A stretch of DNA of 42,524 nt from Mycobacterium sp. NS-7484 (GTDB lineage Bacteria; Actinomycetota; Actinomycetes; Mycobacteriales; Mycobacteriaceae), in contig NZ_MBEJ01000023.1 of assembly GCF_001953975.1 (NCBI RefSeq), positions 1 to 42,524 of the forward strand, written 5' to 3'. Made by a program: the position numbers and the translations under genes. The notes under the pieces are model-generated. The model made no database searches. It worked only from the letters and a program-made list of their open reading frames with translations, and had not been told where the DNA came from. Below, piece after piece: positions 35,039 to 42,524 of this stretch (position 1 is the first letter of the stretch; the number at the start of each line of letters is the position of its first letter).

Positions 35039-36619
35039 CTAATCGGCACCGGTCTGGTCGTGTCTTTCCCACACCAGCAGACCGAGGGCGGTCCGGAGCC
35101 GAGAGATCGAGGAGTTGAGGTCGATACCGGATGTCCCGGCGATCCGGTCCAGTCGGTACCGCAGCGAGTTGGGGTGGATGCCCAATTCACGGGCCGCTCC
35201 GCTGAGGTTGCCAGGATGCGCGAGAACCGCCGCGATGGTGTCGACGAAGGCGGTGCCGTGATCGGTGTCATGCCGGCGCAGTATCTGCAGCGGTTCGACG
35301 AGGGCGTCGGTCATCGGAGCGAGGCGGTCGGCCACCCGGATCAGGGCAAGAGCATCCGGCACGTCCGCCTCGGTGAGGACGGCGACCCGATCCGCGATCC
35401 CGGATCGCGCCGCGCCGACGGTCAGTGCGGCAGCATCGAGGATCTGCCGAGCAACGATCGCCGAATGTTGCAGGCCGCCAAGGTCATTCACCACAGGTCC
35501 GACCGCAACCGTGCCGGTCTGGGTGCCCGACACTCGCGCGACATGCCTGGACAGCGCGTCGGCGACGTGCGCCTCGGTGGCGTCTTCACCATCCATCGGC
35601 AGGACGACCAGCAGATCGCTTCCGACCTGGACCGCCCGGGTGCCTGCACGCAGCGCCTGGACGTGAAACATCAGCGATCTCGACGACGGGGTGTCGCTGC
35701 CCAGCGCCACCACGGAGTGCCTGACGTCGCGTTGCAGGCCGAGTAACGCCGCAGGCACGCCGGAGTCCACCCCGCGCGAGAGCAGGTCGGCCAGGGCCGA
35801 TTCCTGAAGCCGCCGCTGATACTGGTCGCGGTGAACTTCGCGCAACAACATGGCGGCAGCGGTCTGACGCACCTGCAGCAGCAGCTGCCGTAGCTCCTCC
35901 CGGTCGGTGCCGTCGTCGAGCGCAGCCCAGATCGTTCCGAGCGTCTCGGGCCCTGACTTCAGGGAGATGACCATGCGGGCCGGGTCGTCTTCCTCGGCAT
36001 TGCGCACCACCACGTCGTCGGACCGCCACACCGCGGGCAGGAACCCGGTGGACATCAGCCGCTCGATCCGCCAGGCAGGCACTTCCCCGCGCAGGATGGT
36101 CTGGTTCCGGATCGGGTCGACATCCTGGCCGACGACGGCATAGGCCAGCACCCGAGAATCCAGGTCCTCGATCGTCACCGGAGCCCCGGTGCGGCTGCTG
36201 ATCCACCGGGCCAACGCCTGCAGGTTGTCCACCTGCGGGGCAGGGCTGACGATGCGGCCGGCACCGACGAGCCGGATGAGCACACGGAAAAGCTCACTCC
36301 ATCCCACCCATGGGGACCGCCGGAACAACCGGGTCCGGTGGCCGGGTTGTTCCGTCAGGAGCGACAGGTCGGTCGTCGCGTCAGGTGGAAGCACAAGCGC
36401 TGCAGCGGTTCCGGCCTCGTCGAGCAGCGAACCGAGTGCGAATCGGTCGTCGATGCGGGCGCTGACCAATACGATGGCGCCGGTGTAGTCCGCCGCGGTT
36501 CCGGGCTCGTGCAAAGTGACGTCACCCAACAGCGGATCGTCGTCAGATTCGGTAGCCGCCGTCAGCGGAACCAACATCCCGGCCGCGCCAGAAACCAGCG
36601 CCGACAAGGGAACAACCAC
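35039..36619 (-). CDS. PucR-family transcriptional regulator
   Basis: A 526-residue PucR/CdaR-type regulator: an N-terminal purine-catabolism-like sensor domain, a central GGDEF-like fold (about 305-420) and a C-terminal HTH_30 (LAHPGNLSGAARELGIHPNS, then LRYRLDRI). These proteins usually activate neighbouring catabolic operons in response to the substrate. It lies upstream of the decarboxylase-permease-hydrolase operon on the same strand, 123 bp apart. Start GTG at 36619; TGTAAT and TAATGT lie 6-9 bases upstream, so it is probably leaderless. Confidence 0.9.
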   Translation of the reverse strand: MVVPLSALVSGAAGMLVPLTAATESDDDPLLGDVTLHEPGTAADYTGAIVLVSARIDDRFALGSLLDEAGTAAALVLPPDATTDLSLLTEQPGHRTRLFRRSPWVGWSELFRVLIRLVGAGRIVSPAPQVDNLQALARWISSRTGAPVTIEDLDSRVLAYAVVGQDVDPIRNQTILRGEVPAWRIERLMSTGFLPAVWRSDDVVVRNAEEDDPARMVISLKSGPETLGTIWAALDDGTDREELRQLLLQVRQTAAAMLLREVHRDQYQRRLQESALADLLSRGVDSGVPAALLGLQRDVRHSVVALGSDTPSSRSLMFHVQALRAGTRAVQVGSDLLVVLPMDGEDATEAHVADALSRHVARVSGTQTGTVAVGPVVNDLGGLQHSAIVARQILDAAALTVGAARSGIADRVAVLTEADVPDALALIRVADRLAPMTDALVEPLQILRRHDTDHGTAFVDTIAAVLAHPGNLSGAARELGIHPNSLRYRLDRIAGTSGIDLNSSISRLRTALGLLVWERHDQTGAD

Positions 36620-36660
36620 AACCGATTACATTACCGCCGCGGCAACTGCGGCGGGTCGGG

Positions 36661-37041
36661 CTACACCGCGCTGCGGTGTTTGCGTTGGGCGGCGAAGAAC
36701 TCGGCCCAGGAGTTGACCTCGGGATGCTGCTTGAGCAGGGCACGACGCTGACGTTCGGTCATCCCACCCCAGACCCCGAACTCGACGCGGTTGTCGAGCG
36801 CGTCGGCCCCGCATTCGAGGATCACGGGGCAGTGCCGGCAGATCACCGCGGCCTTGCGTTGGGCAGCACCGCGGACGAACAACTCGTCCGGATCGGCCTG
36901 GCGGCATCGGGCCTGCGATACCCAGGCGATCCGGGCTTCACCCTCGCCGCGGTGGACCAGGTTGGCAGCGGGAGCGGAAGCGTTCATCTTGTCTGCGACA
37001 GTTCGTGTACCTGACACCAGCGATCCCTTCGTTCCAGCCAT
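36661..37041 (-). CDS. whiB4: WhiB4 iron-sulfur redox regulator
   Basis: A 126-residue WhiB-family protein. Four cysteines bind a [4Fe-4S] cluster: ARCRQADPDELF, then VICRHCPVILECGADALD, with C-x2-C-x5-C spacing. The G[VI]WGG turn (EFGVWGGM) and a basic end (TERQRRALLK) follow. WhiB4 (Rv3681c) reacts with oxygen and controls redox and drug-response genes. The first ATG (37041) is used; an ATG 18 codons in is an alternative. It is divergent from ponA2, and it is separated from bagB here by the accessory cluster. Confidence 0.95.
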   Translation of the reverse strand: MAGTKGSLVSGTRTVADKMNASAPAANLVHRGEGEARIAWVSQARCRQADPDELFVRGAAQRKAAVICRHCPVILECGADALDNRVEFGVWGGMTERQRRALLKQHPEVNSWAEFFAAQRKHRSAV

Positions 37042-37300
37042 CTCCCCAGATGGCGGGCGTTGAACCTTCCGGTGTAGAACGCCCTTGCGATCTACGCCAC
37101 ACTGCGCCAGCGGGTGTTACCTGGATCGCACTGTGTGTCCAAGCTAGGTGGTCAGGCGGTATTTGTGCAACAGTTTGTGGCCGTCTTTTTTGGGACGGCC
37201 GTGCCGTCTAACCCGGCTCCTGGCGCGTCGGACCGTTTCCGCAGGCGAGCGGGATATGCCCGCGCCCCCGCTCGCGCACGGTGGCGGCGAGCAAGCTAGT

Positions 37301-37306
37301 TACTCT
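37301..37306 (+). promoter_or_regulatory. -10 box of leaderless ponA2
   Basis: TACTCT ends seven bases before the ATG at 37313. This spacing excludes longer upstream starts such as the one at 37148. The rest of the divergent gap from 37042 contains no other feature I can support. Confidence 0.55.
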
Positions 37307-37312
37307 GTACGC

Positions 37313-39763
37313 ATGCCGGAGCCGCCGACACGACCGCCCGCGCAACCACCTCAAGCGGTCACCGTCATCAAACTCGCCTGGTGCTGCTTGTTGGCCAGCG
37401 TGCTGGTGGCTGCGTTCATGTTCCCGGTGGTGGGCGGAATCGGCCTGATGTCCAACCGGGCTTCCGACGTGGTGGCCAACGGTTCGGCCGCGCTCGTCGA
37501 GGGTGAGGTTCCGCAGGTCTCGACGATGGTCGACGCCAAGGGCAACACCATCGCCTGGCTGTATTCCCAGCGCCGCTTCGAGGTGCCCAGCGATCAGATC
37601 GCCAACACCATGAAGCTGGCCCTGGTCTCGATCGAGGACAAACGGTTCGCCGAGCACAACGGGGTGGACTGGCAGGGCACGCTGACCGGGCTCACCGGTT
37701 ATATGCGCGGCGATCTCGACACCCGTGGCGGTTCGACGATCGAGCAGCAGTACGTGAAGAACTATCAGTTGTTGGTGATCGCCCAGACCGACGCCGAGCG
37801 GCGCGCGGCAATCGAGACCACCCCGGCACGCAAGCTGCGGGAGATCCGGATGGCGCTCACCCTGGACAAGACCTTCACCAAACCCGAGATCCTGACCCGC
37901 TATCTCAACCTCGTCTCGTTCGGCAACGGCGCGTTCGGTATCCAGGATGCCGCGCAGACGTATTTCGGGATCAACGCCTCCGAGCTGAACTGGCAGCAGG
38001 CCGCCCTGCTGGCCGGCATGGTGCAGTCCACCAGCGCGTTGAATCCCTACACCAACCCCGACGGTGCCCTGGCCCGTCGGAACCTGGTGTTGGACACCAT
38101 GATCGAGAACATTCCGCAGGAGGCCGAGGCGCTGCGGGCGGCCAAGCAGCAGCCACTGGGCGTCCTGCCGCAGCCCAACGAGCTGCCCCGGGGCTGCATC
38201 GCCGCCGGTGACCGCGCCTTCTTCTGCGACTACGCGCTGGAGTACCTCGCCCGCGCCGGCCTGTCCAAAGAGCAGGTGGCCAAGGGCGGTTACCTGATCA
38301 AGACCACGCTCGACCCGGACGTTCAGGGGTCGGTGAAGTCGGCGATCGACAGCATCGCCCGTCCCGACATTCCCGGTATCGCCAGCGTGATGAGCGTGAT
38401 CAAGCCGGGCAAGGAATCCCATCCGGTGCTGGCGATGGCGAGCAACCGCACCTACGGCTTGAACACCGACGCCGGCGAGACGATGCAGCCGCAGCCGTTC
38501 TCGCTCGTCGGCGACGGCGCCGGCTCGATCTTCAAGATCTTCACCACGGCCGCGGCCATGGACATGGGGATGGGCATCAACACCCAACTGCCCGTGCCCG
38601 GTTTCTTCCAGGCCAAAGGGCTGGGCAGCAGCGACACCCCGGGATGCCCGAAGGAAACCTGGTGCGTGAAGAACGCCGGCGGCTACCGCGGCTCGATGAG
38701 CGTCACCGACGCCCTGGCCACCTCGCCGAACACCGCGTTCGCCAAGTTGATCTCGCAGATCGGCGTGCAACGAACGGTGGACATGGCAGTCAAGTTGGGG
38801 CTGCGGTCCTACGCGCTGCCCGGCACCGCCCGCGACTACGACCCGGACAGCAACGAGAGCCTGGCCGATTTCGTCAAACGCCAGAACATCGGCTCGTTCA
38901 CCCTGGGCCCGATCGAGGTCAACGCACTCGAGCTGTCCAACGTGGCGGCCACCCTGGCTTCCGGCGGGACCTGGTGCCCGCCCAACCCGATCGCCCAGGT
39001 GTTGGACCGGCACGGTAACGAGGTATCGGTGACCACCGAGACCTGTGATCAGGCGGTTCCCGAGGGTCTGGCCAACACCCTGGCCAACGCGATGAGCAAG
39101 GACGATCAGGCCGGCGGTACCGCGTCTGGATCGGCCGGTTCGGTGGGCTGGGATCTGCCGATGTCGGGCAAGACCGGCACCACCGAGGCGCACCGCTCGT
39201 CGGGCTTCCTCGGCTTCACCAACCAATACGCGGCGGCCAACTACATCTACGACGACTCCACCTCGCCCGGTGAACTGTGCTCGTTCCCGCTGCGTCAGTG
39301 CGGCAACGGTGACCTCTACGGCGGCAACGAGCCGGCCCGCACCTGGTTCACCGCGATGAAACCGATCGCCAACAGCTTCGGGCCGGTGGCGTTGCCTCCG
39401 ACCGATCCGCGGTACGTCGACGGCGGCCCCGGTTCCGTGGTGCCGACCGTGATCGGGTTGGATGAGACCGCCGCCCGCCAGCGGCTCAAGGAGTCCGGTT
39501 TCCAGGTGGCCGACGGTGCCGCCTCGGTCAACAGCAGTTCGCGCTACGGCACCGTGGTCGGCACATCGCCCAGCGGACAGACGATTCCGGGCTCGATCAT
39601 CACCATCCAGATCAGCAACGGCATTCCGCCGGCCCCGCCTCCGCCGCCGATCGCGTTCCCGATGCCCGGCGGTCCGCCGCCGGAGATCGGCCAGACCGTG
39701 GTCGAGATCCCGGGGTTGCCCCCGATCACCGTGCCGGTGTTGGGACCGCCACCACCCCCGTGA
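37313..39763 (+). CDS. ponA2: Bifunctional class A penicillin-binding protein PonA2
   Basis: An 816-residue membrane peptidoglycan synthase. One N-terminal anchor (LAWCCLLASVLVAAFMFPVV) is followed by a glycosyltransferase domain with EDKRFAEHNGVDW (Glu108) and GGSTIEQQYVKN. The transpeptidase domain has S404-I-F-K407 (GAGSIFKIFT), SPN at about 472 and KTGT at about 620. One PASTA domain lies at about 702-768, then a Pro-rich tail. Length and order match Rv3682. It polymerises and cross-links cell wall; PonA2 is the non-essential, stress-survival paralogue in mycobacteria. Confidence 0.96.
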   Translation: MPEPPTRPPAQPPQAVTVIKLAWCCLLASVLVAAFMFPVVGGIGLMSNRASDVVANGSAALVEGEVPQVSTMVDAKGNTIAWLYSQRRFEVPSDQIANTMKLALVSIEDKRFAEHNGVDWQGTLTGLTGYMRGDLDTRGGSTIEQQYVKNYQLLVIAQTDAERRAAIETTPARKLREIRMALTLDKTFTKPEILTRYLNLVSFGNGAFGIQDAAQTYFGINASELNWQQAALLAGMVQSTSALNPYTNPDGALARRNLVLDTMIENIPQEAEALRAAKQQPLGVLPQPNELPRGCIAAGDRAFFCDYALEYLARAGLSKEQVAKGGYLIKTTLDPDVQGSVKSAIDSIARPDIPGIASVMSVIKPGKESHPVLAMASNRTYGLNTDAGETMQPQPFSLVGDGAGSIFKIFTTAAAMDMGMGINTQLPVPGFFQAKGLGSSDTPGCPKETWCVKNAGGYRGSMSVTDALATSPNTAFAKLISQIGVQRTVDMAVKLGLRSYALPGTARDYDPDSNESLADFVKRQNIGSFTLGPIEVNALELSNVAATLASGGTWCPPNPIAQVLDRHGNEVSVTTETCDQAVPEGLANTLANAMSKDDQAGGTASGSAGSVGWDLPMSGKTGTTEAHRSSGFLGFTNQYAAANYIYDDSTSPGELCSFPLRQCGNGDLYGGNEPARTWFTAMKPIANSFGPVALPPTDPRYVDGGPGSVVPTVIGLDETAARQRLKESGFQVADGAASVNSSSRYGTVVGTSPSGQTIPGSIITIQISNGIPPAPPPPPIAFPMPGGPPPEIGQTVVEIPGLPPITVPVLGPPPPP

Positions 39764-39777
39764 CCGCCGGTTCGCAG

Positions 39778-39783
39778 TAGGCT
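39778..39783 (+). promoter_or_regulatory. -10 box for the leaderless metallophosphoesterase gene
   Basis: TAGGCT ends seven bases before the ATG at 39790, in the 26-bp gap after ponA2. Confidence 0.5.
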
Positions 39784-39789
39784 GGCTCC

Positions 39790-40734
39790 ATGTCAGTGAA
39801 GAAGGCAGCTGCCGTCACCGCGGGTTCGCTGGTCGCCGGGATCGGCTACGCATCCCTCATCGAGCGCAACGCGTTTGTGCTGCGGGAAGCGACGATGCCG
39901 GTACTGGCGCCGGGCTCCTCACCCCTGCGGGTGCTGCACCTGTCCGATCTGCACATGCGTCCCAATCAGCGACGCAAGCAGGCCTGGCTGCGCGATCTGG
40001 CTCAGCTCGAGCCCGATCTGGTGGTCAACACCGGTGACAATCTGGCGCACCCGAAGGCCGTGCCCGCCGTCGTGCAGTCGCTGAGCGAACTGATGTCGGT
40101 CCCGGGCCTGTTCGTGTTCGGCAGCAACGACTACTTCGCCCCGCGGCTGAAGAACCCGCTGAACTACATCACCAACCCGCAGCACCGGACACACGGTGAA
40201 CCGCTGCCGTGGCAGGACCTGCGCGCGGCGTTCACCGAACGTGGCTGGCTGGACATGACCCACGTGCGGCGCGATGTCGAAGTCGCGGGGCTGCACATCT
40301 CGGTGGCCGGCGTCGACGATCCGCATCTCAAGCGCGACCGCTACGACACCATCGCCGGGCGGGCCAACGGCGCGGCGAACCTGACGCTGGGGCTCACCCA
40401 CTCCCCCGAGCCTCGGGTGCTCGACCGTTTCGCCGAGGACGGCTACCAGCTGGTGCTGGCCGGCCACACCCACGGCGGGCAGCTGTGCCTGCCGTTCTAC
40501 GGGGCGATCGTGACCAACTGCGAGCTGGACCGCTCGCGCGCCAAGGGCGCCTCGAAGTGGGGCTCGCACATGCAGCTGCACGTGTCGGCGGGCATCGGCA
40601 CGTCGCCGTTCGCGCCGGTGCGGTTCTGCTGCCGGCCAGAAGCGACCCTGCTGACGCTCATCGCGGCGCCCACCGGTGGCGGCCACGTCGGGACCAGGGC
40701 GGGCCAGTCCTCGCCGACCGTTTCCGCGCGCTGA
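39790..40734 (+). CDS. Calcineurin-like metallophosphoesterase (Rv3683-like)
   Basis: A 314-residue protein with a short N-terminal hydrophobic segment ([16 protein letters not shown]) and a metallophosphoesterase domain: HLSDLHM (D-x-H), NTGDNLA, GSNDYF (GN[HD] variant), LTHSPEPR and AGHTHGGQ. All metal ligands are present, so it is probably an active phosphatase or phospholipid/nucleotide diesterase at the membrane. Substrate unknown. The next gene starts six bases after its stop. Confidence 0.9.
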   Translation: MSVKKAAAVTAGSLVAGIGYASLIERNAFVLREATMPVLAPGSSPLRVLHLSDLHMRPNQRRKQAWLRDLAQLEPDLVVNTGDNLAHPKAVPAVVQSLSELMSVPGLFVFGSNDYFAPRLKNPLNYITNPQHRTHGEPLPWQDLRAAFTERGWLDMTHVRRDVEVAGLHISVAGVDDPHLKRDRYDTIAGRANGAANLTLGLTHSPEPRVLDRFAEDGYQLVLAGHTHGGQLCLPFYGAIVTNCELDRSRAKGASKWGSHMQLHVSAGIGTSPFAPVRFCCRPEATLLTLIAAPTGGGHVGTRAGQSSPTVSAR

Positions 40735-40739
40735 CCCAG

Positions 40740-41837
40740 ATGGCGTCCAGCGCCTCCCACACCCGGCCGCGCCACTGGGTGGACAACGCGGTGCGGCTCA
40801 TCGAAGCCGACGCAAAACGCAGCGCCGACACCCACCTGCTGCGGTACCCGCTGCCCACGGCGTGGGCCGGCGACTCCGACGTCGCGCTCTATCTGAAAGA
40901 CGAGTCCACCCACATCACCGGCAGCCTCAAGCACCGGCTCGCCCGCTCGCTGTTCCTCTACGGGTTGTGCAACGGGTGGATCGGCGAGAACACCACGATC
41001 ATCGAGGCGTCCTCGGGGTCGACGGCGGTGTCCGAGGCCTATTTCGCGGCGCTGCTGGGGCTGCCGTTCATCGCGGTGGTGCCGGCCTCGACCAGCGGCT
41101 CGAAGATCGCGTTGATCGAAGCCCAAGGCGGCCGTTGCCATTTCGTCGCCGAATCCTCGCAGGTGTATGCCGAGGCGCAGCGGTTGGCCGAGGAGACCGG
41201 CGGGCACTATCTGGACCAGTTCACCAACGCCGAGCGGGCCACCGACTGGCGCGGCAACAACAACATCGCCGAGTCGATCTACGAGCAGATGCGGCTGGAA
41301 CCGTACCCGGTGCCGGAGTGGATCGTGGTGGGGGCGGGTACCGGTGGCACCAGCGCGACGATCGGCCGCTACATCCGCTACCGCAGGCATGCCACCCAAT
41401 TGTGTGTCGTCGACCCCGAGAACTCGGCGTTTTTCCCCGGCTACGCGCAGGGCCGCGACGACGTCGTCACCGGCGCGTCGTCGCGCATCGAAGGCATCGG
41501 CCGCCCGCGCGTGGAGCCGTCGTTTCTGCCCGGTGTGGTCGACCGGATGATCGCGGTGCCCGACTGCGGGTCTGTCGCGGCTGCGCATCACGCCAGCCGG
41601 GTCCTGGGCCGCCGGGTCGGGCCGTCGACGGGCACCAACCTGTGGGGCGCCTTCGGGCTGCTGGCAGAGATGATCGCGAACGGGCGCAGCGGGTCGGTGG
41701 TGACCCTGTTGGCCGACAGCGGCGACCGCTACTCGGACACCTACTTCGACGCGGACTGGCTCAGCGCCCAGGGGCTGGAATTGTCGGAGTCCACGGCGGT
41801 GCTCTCGGAGTTCGAGCGGTCCGGCAGCTGGTCGTGA
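40740..41837 (+). CDS. Cysteine-synthase-like PLP enzyme (Rv3684-like)
   Basis: A 365-residue fold-II PLP enzyme of the cysteine synthase/cystathionine beta-synthase group. The PLP lysine is in [14 protein letters not shown], the phosphate loop is [12 protein letters not shown], and the C-terminal region has [28 protein letters not shown] corresponds to the substrate-binding asparagine loop, with Thr in place of the usual Asn, so it may use a substrate other than O-acetylserine. The start is the ATG at 40740 just after the Rv3683-like gene; the two are an operon. Confidence 0.88.
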   Translation: MASSASHTRPRHWVDNAVRLIEADAKRSADTHLLRYPLPTAWAGDSDVALYLKDESTHITGSLKHRLARSLFLYGLCNGWIGENTTIIEASSGSTAVSEAYFAALLGLPFIAVVPASTSGSKIALIEAQGGRCHFVAESSQVYAEAQRLAEETGGHYLDQFTNAERATDWRGNNNIAESIYEQMRLEPYPVPEWIVVGAGTGGTSATIGRYIRYRRHATQLCVVDPENSAFFPGYAQGRDDVVTGASSRIEGIGRPRVEPSFLPGVVDRMIAVPDCGSVAAAHHASRVLGRRVGPSTGTNLWGAFGLLAEMIANGRSGSVVTLLADSGDRYSDTYFDADWLSAQGLELSESTAVLSEFERSGSWS

Positions 41838-41911
41838 TCGGCCGTCAGGAACAGCCACAACGCTGCCAGGGCGAAAAAGCCCAGATAGACGGCGGCACCT
41901 AAAACGGTCAT
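41741..41911 (-). CDS. Possible small membrane protein overlapping the Rv3684-like gene
   Basis: A 56-residue frame with one strong membrane helix ([20 protein letters not shown]) then a polar, acidic tail ending SASK. Third-position GC is high, as in real genes here. But the last 97 bases lie antisense to the Rv3684-like gene, where the composition may be imposed by the other strand. No ribosome site or good -10 box is seen. I do not recognise the protein. Confidence 0.4.
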   Translation of the reverse strand: MTVLGAAVYLGFFALAALWLFLTADHDQLPDRSNSESTAVDSDNSSPWALSQSASK

Positions 41912-41954
41912 GACTTGATCAACGTCATGTGTGCCCAGGTTGCTTCCCGGGCGT

Positions 41955-42233
41955 GCGTTGACCCTTTGCGCCGTTTTCCACACCAGGGTCGCGGTCGGCC
42001 GACTTCAACAACCCCCAGGTCGAAAACGGTGAAGCTTGTGGCTGCGTGCGTTGACCCTCTGCGCCGTTTTCCACACCAGGGTCGCGATCGGCCGACTTCA
42101 ACAACCCCCACGTCGAAAACGGCGAAGCTTGTGGCTGTGTGCGTTGACCCTCTGCGCCGTTTTCCACACCAAGGTCGCGGTCGGTCGACTCCAACAACCC
42201 CCAGGTGGAAAACGGCGAAGCTTGTGGTGGTGT
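41955..42233. repeat. Three tandem 93-bp repeats (VNTR-like)
   Basis: Units at 41955-42047, 42048-42140 and 42141-42233 are about 95% identical. Each starts GCGTTGACC and contains CGCCGTTTTC and GAAAACGG(C/T)G as a long inverted repeat around a central GTCGGCCGAC palindrome (GTCGGTCGAC in the third). The unit length is a multiple of three, so frames stay open in several readings, but none looks coding. No spacer-repeat alternation, so it is not a CRISPR. It lies just before tRNA-Pro and fills most of the 458-bp gap after the Rv3684-like gene. Confidence 0.9.
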
Positions 42234-42250
42234 GACGAAGACGTAGCCGT

Positions 42251-42281
42251 TTGGCTTTGGCGGTGCCCGGTGCGATAGGCT
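42251..42281 (+). promoter_or_regulatory. Promoter of tRNA-Pro
   Basis: TTGGCT (42251-42256), a 19-base spacer and TAGGCT (42276-42281) give a start at about 42288, eight bases before the mature tRNA. Confidence 0.6.
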
Positions 42282-42295
42282 GTCGAAGCTTCACG

Positions 42296-42369
<74 letters not shown>

Positions 42370-42376
42370 CAGTGCA

Positions 42377-42419
42377 AGCAAGGCCCAGACCAGAGAAATC
42401 CGGTCTGGGCCTTGCTCGT
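42377..42419 (+). terminator. Terminator of tRNA-Pro
   Basis: A perfect 15-bp stem (AGCAAGGCCCAGACC at 42377-42391 with GGTCTGGGCCTTGCT at 42402-42416), a 10-base loop, then CGTT. It starts eight bases after the tRNA. From 42420 to the end of the window I see no further feature. Confidence 0.88.
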
Positions 42420-42524
42420 TAACGACCCCGAATCGGCCGCGCGTCGAGGGTTAATGGCCAAAATGTGTGTACGGCTGTCGGTGTGTCGTGGCGGTTAGGG
42501 TGTTGATCTGCCGGCCCAGCCGTG

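Noticed and set aside
37208..39226. 672-codon open frame antisense to ponA2
   Set aside because: It mirrors the codon structure of ponA2, has no recognisable motif and consists of His/Arg/Gly-rich shadow sequence.
41955..42233. CRISPR array
   Set aside because: The units are contiguous and nearly identical over their full length, with no unique spacers and no cas genes.
41915..42235. Frames reading through the 93-bp repeats as 31-residue repeat proteins
   Set aside because: The frame is open on both strands only because 93 is divisible by three; no ribosome site, and substitutions do not favour synonymous changes.

Overview
The window is high-GC actinobacterial DNA. Its gene order matches the Rv3644c-Rv3684 segment of Mycobacterium tuberculosis almost gene for gene: holB, membrane adenylate cyclase, topA, cspA, sftH, the Tad-like cluster, Ms1 RNA, acs, ephE, marP, nth, crp, bagAB, whiB4, ponA2. 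No PE/PPE genes are present and the dpp operon expected between the Rv3662c homologue and acs is missing. A four-gene metabolic cluster sits between bagB and whiB4. This suggests a free-living, probably rapid-growing Mycobacterium (Mycolicibacterium). Gene identities rest on recognised motifs and synteny recalled from memory; nothing was searched.

Layout. (1) 1 to about 950: one end of a temperate phage, with a BRO-type antirepressor (cut by the window edge), a small excisionase, and a divergent immunity repressor whose reading frame runs into a tRNA-Thr-like gene, the apparent attachment site. (2) 1032-11704: replication and repair core (holB, topA, sftH), a class III adenylate cyclase, cspA and the sensor-like Rv3651 homologue. 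(3) 11701-16203: seven-gene Tad/Flp-like cluster on the minus strand. (4) 16371-17885: two structured RNAs flanking a HAD phosphatase, 6C (B11) on the minus strand and Ms1 (MTS2823) on the plus strand. (5) 17911-31281: acetyl-CoA synthetase, secreted or membrane proteases, epoxide hydrolase, Nudix enzyme, Nth, Crp, an MBL/RidA/DUF4177 operon and the paired Get3-like ATPases BagA/BagB. (6) 31278-36619: accessory cluster of PucR-type regulator, fold-III PLP decarboxylase, amino-acid permease and cytoplasmic beta-lactamase-fold hydrolase. (7) 36661-41837: whiB4, ponA2, a metallophosphoesterase and a cysteine-synthase-like PLP enzyme. (8) 41955-42419: three tandem 93-bp repeats, tRNA-Pro(CGG) and its terminator.

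Connections. A cAMP producer (2322-3926) and the cAMP receptor protein (26947-27621) lie in the same window as a near-consensus CRP operator placed between the -35 and -10 elements of the predicted Ms1 promoter. About eleven genes look leaderless: a TANNNT -10 box ends 6-9 bases before the start codon. Several convergent gene pairs have overlapping or abutting stop codons.

The most unusual observation is at the left junction. The phage repressor frame crosses the attachment site, and the base that breaks the tRNA anticodon stem is the same base that removes a stop codon from that frame. This resembles integration-dependent immunity in mycobacteriophages, with an unexpected read-through into host DNA.
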